Assembly: GCA_036258055.1 (NCBI GenBank)
Contig: DATAEK010000432.1
Span: 1 to 11,046, forward strand
DNA: 11,046 nt
Direction of reading: 5' to 3'
From: DATAEK01 sp036258055
GTDB taxonomy: Bacteria; Acidobacteriota; Vicinamibacteria; Vicinamibacterales; 2-12-FULL-66-21
The position numbers and the translations under genes were made by a program. Shown one piece after another: positions 1 through 6,629 of this stretch. Numbering within the stretch: position 1 is the first letter of the stretch; the number at the start of each line of letters is the position of its first letter. The notes beneath the pieces are model-generated. The model worked only from the letters and a program-made list of their open reading frames with translations. It did not search any database and was not told where the DNA came from.

Positions 1-248
1 CGCTCGCGCTCGGCGGCGCGCGCCTCGCGCGGGCCGCAGGCGCTGCTGATTGACCAACCGGCCGCTCGTCGCCGTCAGCCCAGCACGGTCACTCAGCTCG
101 TGTACTTCTTTCAATGCTCGCGGGGCCCCACCCCCGCTCGCTCGCGCTCGGCGGCGCGCGCCTCGCGCGGGCCGCAGGCGCTGCTGATTGACCAACCGGC
201 CGCTCGTCGCCGTCAGCCCAGCACGGTCACTCAGCTCGTGTACTTCTT
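1..248. repeat. Perfect 110-bp direct repeat, period 138 bp
   Basis: Bases 1-110 and 139-248 are identical by eye, separated by a 28-nt GC-rich spacer (111-138). The left copy runs off the window edge, so more copies may lie outside. The right copy includes the last 18 nt of the dienelactone-hydrolase gene (codons for KKYTS and the TGA stop). The same gene tail is therefore present again at 93-110, detached from any gene. Each copy contains a GC-only palindrome, GGCGCGCGCC (15-24 and 153-162), which could fold downstream of the stop. The remaining sequence of this 230-bp region has no supportable gene. It is either a real tandem duplication of a gene 3' end or an assembly artefact. Confidence 0.9.
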
Positions 249-1115
249 GAGGAACGCGATCGTCAGCGGCCAGGCCTCTTCGGTTGCCTTCATGTTCCCG
301 TCGGGCTGTGCCTGCTGACGCAGGAAGCCGTGGCCGGCACCCTCGAACACGTGCGGCTCGTAGGTTTTCCCCAGCTTCTTCATTTCTGTTTCCGCTGTGG
401 GCACGGTCGCGTTGACGCGGTTGTCGTTGCCGCCGTAGAGCCCGAGCACCGGCGCCTTGATATTCGTGTACGCCGCGGGATCGGACGGCGAAGTGCCGTA
501 GTAGACGACCGCCGCGTTCAGACCCGGCTGAGCGACGGCGTAGTTGAAGCTGGTCGATCCGCCCCAGCAGAACCCGATCGACGCGCTCTTGCCGTTGGCA
601 GCCGGCAGCTTGATCGCGTAGGCGCGCACCGCGTCGAGCCGGGCCGTCGCGTCCTGCGGCGTGAGGTTGCGAATCACCTGCGTCGCCTTGTCGCCGAGCT
701 CGTCGGTCCCTCCCCCGTTCGGGGCCATCCCCGACAGCAGATCCGGCGCGACGGCGATGAAGCCGTCCTCGGCGAGCTGGTCGGCCACGCCGCGAACCCA
801 CTCGCTCAACCCGAAGATCTCGTGAATCACGATGACGACGGGGGCCTTCTCTTTGCGCTCGGGGTAGACGACGAACGTCTTGATTTTGGTGGTGGTACCG
901 GGAACCGCGACGTCGACCCATTCCTGGTGCCGTGACGATCGCTTGAGCGCTGCCGCCGCGCCAGCGGCGTCAGGCGGAAGCTTCTCGTTGACGGCGGCTG
1001 CCGGCGCCTGCGCGTCCATCGCGTGCCCGGCGTGGGGATCGGCCTGCGGCGTCTGCGCGAGCGACGGTAGCGCACACAACAGCACTGACGCGAGGAGAGT
1101 CAGCACTCGTGTCAT
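231..1115 (-). CDS. Secreted dienelactone hydrolase family protein
   Basis: The gene encodes a 294-residue alpha/beta-hydrolase of the dienelactone hydrolase family, probably exported. Residues 1-20 form a typical signal peptide (basic MTR start, Leu/Ala core, end SLA before QTP). A Pro/Ala-rich stretch with a His/Met patch (DPHAGHAM, about 26-33) follows. The catalytic Cys-Asp-His set is visible: Cys183 in GFCWGG, Asp231 in GGNDNR and His262 in GAGHGF, with the family glutamate Glu99 in HEIFG. Known members hydrolyse dienelactones or other esters; the substrate here cannot be read from sequence. The start at 1115 is chosen because the signal peptide begins there and an AAAGGAC Shine-Dalgarno (1123-1129) lies 7 nt upstream. 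The gene lies 46 bp after the SDR gene on the same strand, so cotranscription is likely. Its last 18 nt belong to the 110-bp repeat. Confidence 0.9.
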   Translation of the reverse strand: MTRVLTLLASVLLCALPSLAQTPQADPHAGHAMDAQAPAAAVNEKLPPDAAGAAAALKRSSRHQEWVDVAVPGTTTKIKTFVVYPERKEKAPVVIVIHEIFGLSEWVRGVADQLAEDGFIAVAPDLLSGMAPNGGGTDELGDKATQVIRNLTPQDATARLDAVRAYAIKLPAANGKSASIGFCWGGSTSFNYAVAQPGLNAAVVYYGTSPSDPAAYTNIKAPVLGLYGGNDNRVNATVPTAETEMKKLGKTYEPHVFEGAGHGFLRQQAQPDGNMKATEEAWPLTIAFLKKYTS

Positions 1116-1161
1116 CGGACCTGTCCTTTGTCGAGGGAGGCGCCGCACGACGCGGCACCAG

Positions 1162-2061
1162 TTACGCGGCTTCGCGCCCGCGCCGCCATTCTTCGAACAG
1201 CCGCGCCGCGTTACCGGAAACGGAATGGAGCGAAGGATTCCAGCCGAGCGCCCGGGCGCGCGGGCTGCGCAGGATCTGATCCAGCGCGAGCGCGTCGGCA
1301 TAGGCGCCCATCTTGTGGCGCGCCTCGGTGAGCGGCACCCGGCGGACACTCGGGCGAATCGGGACATGTGACTCGATCGCGGCGACGAGATCGTTGACCC
1401 GCTCGTCCCCCTCGTCGTTTGCGTGGTAGATGCCCGACGCATCCGGCGAAGCCGCCAGCCGCGTGTACAGCTCGCCGAGGTCGCGCTCGTAGACCAGCGG
1501 CCAATGGTTGTCCCCCGGCCCCACCACGCGGACGAGCCCGTTGGCGGCGGCCTTCAACAGATCTCCGACGATGCCGCGCGATCCGCCGTAGACGATACCG
1601 GGCCGGACGACCGCGGTGCGAAGGCCGTTGCCGGATGCCTCCAGGACCCGCTGCTCGTGCGGCGCGCGCCACGCGGATTGCGCGATCGGATTGACGGTCG
1701 CGGTCTCGTCGGTTGGCGTTGGACACGGACCGAGCACCCAGATGCCCGAGGTGTAAATGAGGAACCGGGAGCGGCCGGCTGCCGCCACGGCGAGCGCGTC
1801 AATCGCGATGGCGTCGGTGGCGGGACCGCGCGCCGAATGCTCGAGGGCCGCGTGGATGGCGCCGTCCGCCGCCGCGGCCGCCGGCGCGTAAGAGGCCGGC
1901 TCGGACAGGTCGCCGATGACCGGGTGCGCTCCGCGCCGCTGGACGTGCGTGGCTCGCTCACGATTCCGCACGAGCGCATCCACGTGATGTCCGGCGCGAA
2001 CGAGCGCCTCGAGCACCGCCGACCCCAAGTATCCCGTTCCGCCGGTCAAAAAGATCCGCAT
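1162..2061 (-). CDS. Atypical SDR / NAD-dependent epimerase-dehydratase family protein
   Basis: A 299-residue protein of the extended/atypical short-chain dehydrogenase-reductase fold. The N-terminal Rossmann motif TGGTGYLG (6-13, GxxGxxG) binds NAD(P), and residues 1-35 follow the usual beta-alpha-beta pattern. YTSG (103-106) supplies the usual strand-4 serine, and VVRPGIVYG (151-159) and the VYERDLGELY region (190-199) match epimerase-like proteins. The catalytic YxxxK motif is not visible where expected: the segment reads WRAPHEQRVLE (131-141). It may therefore be a nonclassical reductase or a nucleotide-binding sensor. The start at 2061 is set by the Rossmann strand at residue 2. The frame stays open upstream through the heptamer repeats, but that stretch looks non-coding. 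No strong Shine-Dalgarno is seen. The dienelactone-hydrolase gene follows 46 bp downstream. The substrate is unknown. Confidence 0.85.
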   Translation of the reverse strand: MRIFLTGGTGYLGSAVLEALVRAGHHVDALVRNRERATHVQRRGAHPVIGDLSEPASYAPAAAAADGAIHAALEHSARGPATDAIAIDALAVAAAGRSRFLIYTSGIWVLGPCPTPTDETATVNPIAQSAWRAPHEQRVLEASGNGLRTAVVRPGIVYGGSRGIVGDLLKAAANGLVRVVGPGDNHWPLVYERDLGELYTRLAASPDASGIYHANDEGDERVNDLVAAIESHVPIRPSVRRVPLTEARHKMGAYADALALDQILRSPRARALGWNPSLHSVSGNAARLFEEWRRGREAA

Positions 2062-2110
2062 GACCAGAAACCCAGGCTGCCTATTCAACGCGTTTACGCC
2101 CGCGCAGTCA

Positions 2111-2214
2111 ATGGGCAAGGAAATGGGAGATGGGGAATGGGAGATGGGAAATGGGACATGGGAGATGGGCCATGGGAATGGGCCATGGGAAAAGGGACAT
2201 GGGGGAGATGGGAA
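2111..2214 (+). repeat. Heptamer array ATGGGNN (plus orientation)
   Basis: Eight consecutive heptamers of the form ATGGGNN run without a register break from 2123 to 2178, the last two bases varying (AG, GA, AG, AA, AC, AG, CC, AA). One unit (2111-2117) precedes them after a 5-nt offset. After a 6-base TGGGCC, further units stand at 2185-2191, 2192-2198 (variant AAGGGAC), 2199-2205 and 2208-2214. The three fixed Gs every seven bases make the plus strand a candidate G-quadruplex former. The array lies 5' of the SDR gene, in its likely leader or promoter region, so a transcript of that gene would carry the C-rich complement. It resembles the short tandemly repeated heptamers known from some cyanobacteria in form only. 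Confidence 0.9.
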
Positions 2215-2339
2215 ACGGTGGGTATTGTTATTGGAACGAACGTTGCGCGGCTGAATGAACTGAATACACGCTCCGATCGGATCGCGCCATCCAGGGAACG
2301 GACTCACGCGCCCCACGCGTCAGTGTTGTGCCAACGCCC
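2215..2339. other. Intergenic spacer between the two heptamer arrays
   Basis: This spacer has normal base composition and no supportable gene. It holds a palindrome TCCGATCGGA (2272-2281) and an imperfect hairpin at 2302-2324. In the hairpin ACGCG pairs with CGCGT around a CCCCA loop, then a C/C mismatch is followed by ACT paired with AGT. There is no T-run after the hairpin on either strand, so it is not a clear intrinsic terminator. Because both flanking genes read leftwards, the spacer should contain the end of the cyclase-domain transcript and, if separately transcribed, the promoter of the SDR gene. No convincing -35/-10 pair was found. Confidence 0.5.
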
Positions 2340-2385
2340 TTGCCATGGCCCATGGCCCAGGTTCCTCCCATGGCCCATGGCCCAT
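2340..2385 (-). repeat. Heptamer array ATGGGNN (minus orientation), abutting a stop codon
   Basis: Read on the minus strand, ATGGGCC (2385-2379), ATGGGCC (2378-2372) and ATGGGAG (2371-2365) are in register. After an 11-nt break, ATGGGCC (2353-2347) and ATGGCAA (2346-2340) follow. The A of the first unit is the last base of the TGA stop of the cyclase-domain gene, so the array begins at the end of the coding sequence. It is the same family as the array at 2111-2214 but on the opposite strand. ATGGGCCATGGG (for example 2165-2176) and its complement (2368-2379) could pair across the spacer. Confidence 0.85.
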
Positions 2386-3731
2386 CAGATGTCCCAGATC
2401 TTTTCCTGCTTGTCGTAGAAGGTGATGAGGCCGTCCTCGCTGACTTTGAGGACGGCGCCGAACCGCCCGGCCGCCATCGCGGCGGTCGTTCGTGCGCCTT
2501 CGACGGCAAGCGTCGAGTGCGGCTCAGGTGGTTCGCTGTGCAGCAGGATCGCGCCGATGGCGAGCAGCCGTCCGGCGCTGTCCATGACCGTCGCGCCGTC
2601 GGTCCGGGCGAGTCCCGCGAGCACCGCTGGATCCAGCGCGGTTGCCGTCTGCCCCTTGAGCATGTGAAGAAGCCGCGCCCGCATCGGGGCGTCGCCGGTC
2701 TGCCCGCGGATCTCGTCGAGTTGATCGCCTGGCGCGACGAGCATCGGGAGCGCAGCGGCCGGGTCACGAAGCACGACGAAGAGCGCGCCCTGTCGCGCAT
2801 CCGCGAGGTTCAGCGCGGTCTGGAACAGCCGCTTCGCCAGCGCGCGATCGCCGACCGCCCCTTCCCACATGTCGTACTTGGCCTGCACGTCGAGCAGATG
2901 CCAGCGTGCGTTGCGGAAACTGAAGATCTGGGTGCCGTGCGCGAACACCTTGATCTCATGTGATGGGCTGAGCACGATGCAGATTGCGTCGTTGCCGGCC
3001 GTCGCCAGCGTGTGCGCACGATACGACACCGGACACAGGACGTCGGCCGATCCCGCGGCAGCGTAGCGGCCCACCTCGATGATGTCGAGTACCACGCCGT
3101 AACGATTGACGAGGAACAAGGTCTCGAGTCCATCGCACAGGCGATAGAAGCTTTTTACGCCGGTGAGCGCCTGCGTGTAGCGGTACGCATCACCGGGCGG
3201 CTGCGACCCCGGCCGGCGTGGATCGACGTCGCCGTCGAGCACGAGCAGACCGGACGAGATCGCACGGTTCTCGTAGCTCGAAAGCGCGGCCACGCGCAGG
3301 ACCTCGATCGCCGTGGCGATGAGATCGCTACGCGACTTCGGGGGCTCGCCAGGTTTGTCGGGATCCAGGAACGCGCTGACGTAGCGATCTTCGATCGCAC
3401 CGCGGAAGAGCTCCGTCCGCTCGAGCATCTGCTTCGGATCGAAGATCGCCCGGTAACGGATGCTGAGCACCGTGCCGATGGCACGCGCCAGCCGGACCTC
3501 GTGCGCGGTGAACGGACGCCGCGCCGGCACGTGGAGGACGTGACGTGACCCGAACCAGCGAACCGTCAACACCGACGGATCGTTGGTGGGCTCAATCGCG
3601 AGCCGTCCATCCGAAGACAGTGACGGGGTCGGTTCGGTCTCGAACGTCGCGCGGCTGAAGAACTGTCGCAGCGCAGCCTGCAACAGCTGGTCGTACAACG
3701 CGCTGGCCGCAAATACCGGCGGGAGCGACAT
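2385..3731 (-). CDS. DisA_N/DAC-domain protein (possible diadenylate cyclase) with N-terminal sensor-like region
   Basis: A 448-residue cytosolic protein. The C-terminal third (about 295-445) resembles the DAC domain that makes cyclic di-AMP from two ATP. An opening helix leads into RQGALFVVL (313-321), then TDGA (377-380) matches the conserved DGA metal/ATP motif, followed by GRLLAIGAIL (387-396). Where active enzymes have GTRHRAA, this protein has GARTTAA (412-418), so two of the three RHR residues are changed. Activity is therefore uncertain; a binding or regulatory role is possible. Residues 1-290 are not recognised. The segment FTAHEVRLARAIGTVLSIRYRA (74-95) is loosely GAF-like, and a sensor role is inferred from known DACs with N-terminal sensor domains. 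Starts at 3755 (GTG) or 3752 (ATG) are possible; ATG 3731 is preferred because a TATGAT -10-like hexamer lies 9 nt upstream. It is divergent from the acyl-ligase fusion gene. Confidence 0.7.
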   Translation of the reverse strand: MSLPPVFAASALYDQLLQAALRQFFSRATFETEPTPSLSSDGRLAIEPTNDPSVLTVRWFGSRHVLHVPARRPFTAHEVRLARAIGTVLSIRYRAIFDPKQMLERTELFRGAIEDRYVSAFLDPDKPGEPPKSRSDLIATAIEVLRVAALSSYENRAISSGLLVLDGDVDPRRPGSQPPGDAYRYTQALTGVKSFYRLCDGLETLFLVNRYGVVLDIIEVGRYAAAGSADVLCPVSYRAHTLATAGNDAICIVLSPSHEIKVFAHGTQIFSFRNARWHLLDVQAKYDMWEGAVGDRALAKRLFQTALNLADARQGALFVVLRDPAAALPMLVAPGDQLDEIRGQTGDAPMRARLLHMLKGQTATALDPAVLAGLARTDGATVMDSAGRLLAIGAILLHSEPPEPHSTLAVEGARTTAAMAAGRFGAVLKVSEDGLITFYDKQEKIWDI

Positions 3732-3740
3732 GGATTTTCC

Positions 3741-3748
3741 ATCATAAT
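3741..3748. promoter_or_regulatory. Putative bidirectional promoter with overlapping -10 elements
   Basis: The octamer ATCATAAT contains CATAAT on the plus strand (3743-3748) and TATGAT on the minus strand (3746-3741). Each matches TATAAT at five of six positions. Each is followed by exactly 9 nt and then an ATG: 3758 for the ligase fusion and 3731 for the DAC-domain protein. Initiation 6-8 nt after each hexamer would give leaders of 1-3 nt, that is nearly leaderless mRNAs. This fits the absence of a Shine-Dalgarno before 3758. No good -35 match is seen at 17 nt on either side. Two-way promoters with overlapping -10 elements are known in bacteria; this instance is inferred. Confidence 0.45.
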
Positions 3749-3757
3749 TCATCACCG

Positions 3758-6319
3758 ATGCCGCGGCGCACGCTCCTCGATTTCTTCGCCGATCTCGCGA
3801 CGACCGACGGCGACTTCCTGGCGTACGACGACGGCTATCGCACCTGGCGCTATCGCTACGCCGAAGTCGCCGGACGCGCGCGCACGTTCGCGGCGCGGCT
3901 CGAGTCCGCGGGAATCGCCAAGGGCCACGCTGTGGCGATCTGGAGCGAGAACCGCCCGGAGTGGGTCATCGCGCTCTGGGGTTGCTTGCTGCGCGGCGCG
4001 GTGCTCGTGCCGATCGACTACCGCACGTCGGCATCGTTCGTCGATCGCGTTGCGGCGATCACCGACGCCCGCCTCATCCTCGCCGGCGACGTGGTCGAAA
4101 CGTCGGCGCTTGCGTCCGGACGCCTGGTGTGGACGCTCGCGGATCTCCGGCAGTCCGACGGCGCCGGCCCGGGAACCCTGACGCCGGTCGAGGTGGAACC
4201 CGGAGATACCGCAGAGATCATCTTCACGTCAGGCGCGACCGCGGATCCCAAAGGCGTGGTCATCACGCACAAGAACATCCTCGCCAACATCGTGCCGATC
4301 GAGCGCGAAGTGGCGAAGTACAAGCGCTACGCCAGGCCCTTTCAGCCGATCAGATTCCTCAACCTGCTGCCACTGAGTCACATGTTCGGCCAGGCGATGG
4401 CGACGTTCGTTCCACCGATGCTGCCCGGCGTCGTGCTCTTCACCCGCAGCTACGCACCCGAGGACATCATCAGACAGATCCACGACCGGAAGATCTCGGT
4501 CCTGGTCTCGGTGCCGAAAATGCTCGAGGTGCTCAAGGACTACGTGATCCGGGTGCTTCCGGAGACCGCGCAGGATCCGCCGCGCAAGATGCACTGGACC
4601 GGACGCTGGTGGCATTACCGCCGCGTTCATCGTCTCTTCGGGTTCAAGTTCTGGGCAATGGTGGTCGGCGCGGCACCGCTCGATCCCGACCTGGAAGCGT
4701 TCTGGGGACGACTGGGGTTTCTCGTCGTTCAGGGCTACGGCCTGACCGAGACGGCGCCGATCGTCACGCTGAACCACCCGTTCCACGCGGCGCAGGGCGC
4801 CGTCGGCAAGCCCATCGCCGGCGTGGAAGTAAAGATCGCAGACGATGGCGAGATCCTCGTTCGCGGCGACAACGTGACGCAGGGATATTTCAACGCGCCG
4901 GATGAGACCCGGAACGCGTTCAAGGACGGATGGTTCCACACCGGCGACATCGGTGCGATCGACGACAAGGGTCAGCTCCACATCCGCGGGCGCAAGAAAG
5001 AGATGATCGTGACGCCCGAAGGCCTGAACGTCTTCCCCGAAGACGTCGAGCGGGCGCTGAACGCGCAACCCGGCGTTCGTGACTCCGCGGTCGTCGGAGC
5101 ATCGGCGCCCGGATCGCACGCCGAACGCGTGCACGCGATCCTGGTGCTCGAACCCGGTACCGATGTGGACGCCGTCGTCCGCGCGGCCAATCTCCAGCTC
5201 GGCGATCACCAGAAGATCCGGTCGGCGGTCGTCTGGTCGCAGGGCGATCTGCCGCGGACCGAGGGGACGCGGAAACTCAAGCGGCGTGAGTTGAAGCAAT
5301 GGCTGAGCGGCCAGCAGGTTGCGTCGAGTGGTTCGCCGTCGGGCGGCCGCAGCGTCGCCGCCGTGCTCGAACGCTTCTCGCCAGGACGGCGCGTCACCGC
5401 GGACACGACGATCGACGAGCTCGGACTGACGTCGCTCGAGCGGGTCGAGCTGATGATGGCTCTCGAAGAGGCGTTCCAGGTCACGGTCGACGAAGCCAGA
5501 TTCGGCGCCGCGCGCACCGTGCGCGATCTCGAGGCCCTGACCCAGCCGCTCGACGTCGCCGGACCGTCGCCGGCCATCACCGCTGCCGAACCGATCGACT
5601 TTCCGTCGTGGAACCGATCGGCGCCGGCGCGCGCGCTGCGCCGCGCCAGCCTCCCGACCTGGATCCTGCCGCTGGGTAAAGTCTTCATGCGGCTGGACGT
5701 GCGGGGTCTCGAGCACCTCGAAACGCTCGCGGGGCCGGTCATCTTCGTGGCCAACCACCAGAGCCACCTGGATACGCCAGCTATACTTGCAGCGCTGCCG
5801 CCACGCTGGCGATACCGCGTTGCGCCGGCCATGGCAAAGGAGTTCTTCAAGGCCCACTTCTTTCCGGCGGACTACCCGCTCTCAGCACGGATCACCAACA
5901 GCGCGAACTATTACCTCGCCTCGCTCTTCTTCAACGCCTTCCCGCTCCCACAGCGGGAGACCGGCACGCGCCAGACCATGCGCTACATCGGGGACCTGGT
6001 GGGCGGTGGGTACTCGGTCCTGATCTTTCCGGAGGGTCGCCGGAGCGATGGCGGCGAGATCGGGCGCTTCCAGCCAGGCGCGGCGATGGTAGCGGCCAGG
6101 CTTGGCGTACCGGTCGTGCCGATCAGGTTGGATGGGCTCGACCGGGTGCTGCACCACACATGGAAGTTTCCGGCGCGGGGGCCGGTCGGAGTGACCTTCG
6201 GCCCGGTTATCCTGCTGGAGGGGAATGACTACCCGGCGCTGGCTCATCGGCTGGAGGCGGCCGTACGGCAACTCGAGCCAAATCCGCGCGTCCAAGTAGG
6301 AACGGCGGCAAAACCGTGA
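3758..6319 (+). CDS. Acyl-AMP ligase / acyl carrier / PlsC-type acyltransferase fusion
   Basis: An 853-residue three-part protein. Residues 1-515 form an AMP-forming ligase: FTSGATADPKGV (156-167) is the ATP/Mg loop, QGYGLTET (325-332) the adenine motif, TGD (395-397) the ribose aspartate, GRKKE (411-415) the hinge, and RTEGTRKLKR (500-509) carries the likely catalytic Lys507. Residues about 530-597 look like an acyl carrier domain with the phosphopantetheine serine at Ser559 in ELGLTSLERVEL. Residues about 625-845 form a PlsC/LPLAT acyltransferase with NHQSHLD (666-672, the HX4D catalytic motif) and FPEGRRS (757-763). The likely job is to activate a fatty acid, load it on the internal carrier, and transfer it to a lysophospholipid or glycerophosphate at the membrane. 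E. coli Aas joins acyltransferase and ligase in the opposite order. Which lipid is acylated is unknown. Confidence 0.9.
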   Translation: MPRRTLLDFFADLATTDGDFLAYDDGYRTWRYRYAEVAGRARTFAARLESAGIAKGHAVAIWSENRPEWVIALWGCLLRGAVLVPIDYRTSASFVDRVAAITDARLILAGDVVETSALASGRLVWTLADLRQSDGAGPGTLTPVEVEPGDTAEIIFTSGATADPKGVVITHKNILANIVPIEREVAKYKRYARPFQPIRFLNLLPLSHMFGQAMATFVPPMLPGVVLFTRSYAPEDIIRQIHDRKISVLVSVPKMLEVLKDYVIRVLPETAQDPPRKMHWTGRWWHYRRVHRLFGFKFWAMVVGAAPLDPDLEAFWGRLGFLVVQGYGLTETAPIVTLNHPFHAAQGAVGKPIAGVEVKIADDGEILVRGDNVTQGYFNAPDETRNAFKDGWFHTGDIGAIDDKGQLHIRGRKKEMIVTPEGLNVFPEDVERALNAQPGVRDSAVVGASAPGSHAERVHAILVLEPGTDVDAVVRAANLQLGDHQKIRSAVVWSQGDLPRTEGTRKLKRRELKQWLSGQQVASSGSPSGGRSVAAVLERFSPGRRVTADTTIDELGLTSLERVELMMALEEAFQVTVDEARFGAARTVRDLEALTQPLDVAGPSPAITAAEPIDFPSWNRSAPARALRRASLPTWILPLGKVFMRLDVRGLEHLETLAGPVIFVANHQSHLDTPAILAALPPRWRYRVAPAMAKEFFKAHFFPADYPLSARITNSANYYLASLFFNAFPLPQRETGTRQTMRYIGDLVGGGYSVLIFPEGRRSDGGEIGRFQPGAAMVAARLGVPVVPIRLDGLDRVLHHTWKFPARGPVGVTFGPVILLEGNDYPALAHRLEAAVRQLEPNPRVQVGTAAKP

Positions 6320-6349
6320 AGCGGCTATTGATCTTTTGAATGGATTAGT

Positions 6350-6378
6350 TTGCGCCGCATCGCCGAATGTGGCACAAT
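6350..6378 (+). promoter_or_regulatory. Weak candidate promoter for infA
   Basis: TTGCGC (6350-6355) and CACAAT (6373-6378) are separated by 17 nt. The matches to the consensus are 3/6 and 4/6, with the TTG and AAT cores present. The 81-bp gap after the ligase fusion gene is locally AT-richer than the flanking genes. Initiation would fall near 6385, close to the ribosome site, so the call is tentative. Confidence 0.25.
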
Positions 6379-6386
6379 CTTTGATT

Positions 6387-6394
6387 GGAAAGGA
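6387..6394 (+). promoter_or_regulatory. Shine-Dalgarno that fixes the TTG start of infA
   Basis: GGAAAGGA ends 6 nt before TTG at 6401. No ATG or GTG in the same frame gives a full-length IF-1, so this site supports the unusual TTG initiation codon. Confidence 0.7.
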
Positions 6395-6400
6395 TAGCAC

Positions 6401-6619
6401 TTGAGCAAGGATGATCTGATCGACGTGCAAGGAACCGTCGTGGCGGTCCACAGCGGCGGCCTGTACCGCGTGCAGTGCGACCAGGGCCATGAGGTCCTCG
6501 CTCAGTTGAGCGGCCGTATGCGCCGTTTTCGAATCAAAGTGGTCCCGGGCGACCGCGTCACCGTTGGCGTCTCGCCATACGATCCGGTCCGGGGCATCAT
6601 CACATTCCGCGCTCGCTAA
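6401..6619 (+). CDS. infA: Translation initiation factor IF-1
   Basis: The gene encodes 72 residues, the usual length of bacterial IF-1, a single S1-like OB-fold protein that binds the A site of the 30S subunit during initiation. The conserved tail is plain: SGRMRRFRIKVVPGDRV (37-53) followed by VSPYDPVRGIITFR (57-70), and the N-terminus DDLIDVQGTVV is also typical. Initiation uses TTG with a good Shine-Dalgarno 6 nt upstream. Most bacterial infA genes sit in ribosomal-protein operons or stand alone. Here a DEAD-box helicase follows about 10 bp later, so the two are probably cotranscribed. TTG may hold expression down. Confidence 0.96.
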   Translation: MSKDDLIDVQGTVVAVHSGGLYRVQCDQGHEVLAQLSGRMRRFRIKVVPGDRVTVGVSPYDPVRGIITFRAR

Positions 6620-6629
6620 GAAACCAGGT

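Noticed and set aside
1..248. Insertion sequence or mobile element
   Set aside because: No transposase, terminal inverted repeats or target duplication are seen; the repeat carries a gene tail instead.
2062..2316. Upstream extension of the SDR protein through the heptamer array
   Set aside because: The frame is open, but the Rossmann strand begins at the ATG at 2061 and the extension is repeat-derived Pro/Ser/Ile/His sequence.
2111..2385. CRISPR array
   Set aside because: Units are 7 bp with no unique spacers; this is a minisatellite-like tract.
1423..2418. Open frame of 331 codons on plus across the SDR gene and both heptamer arrays
   Set aside because: It is antisense to the SDR gene, and its tail is a translation of the low-complexity repeats (MGDGKWDMGDG-like).
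2465..2520. Frameshift explaining the altered RHR motif of the DAC-like protein
   Set aside because: The residues on both sides of GARTTAA continue the DAC pattern in the same frame, so the change is substitution, not a frame error.
4229..5857. Long open frame (542 codons) on the minus strand inside the ligase fusion
   Set aside because: It is antisense to a gene with clear motifs throughout. Its product is Arg/Asp/His-rich with no recognisable fold, as expected from a GC-rich mirror frame.
6564..6629. Helicase start inside infA
   Set aside because: It would overlap infA by over 50 bp and add residues unlike the family; TTG 6630 is more economical.
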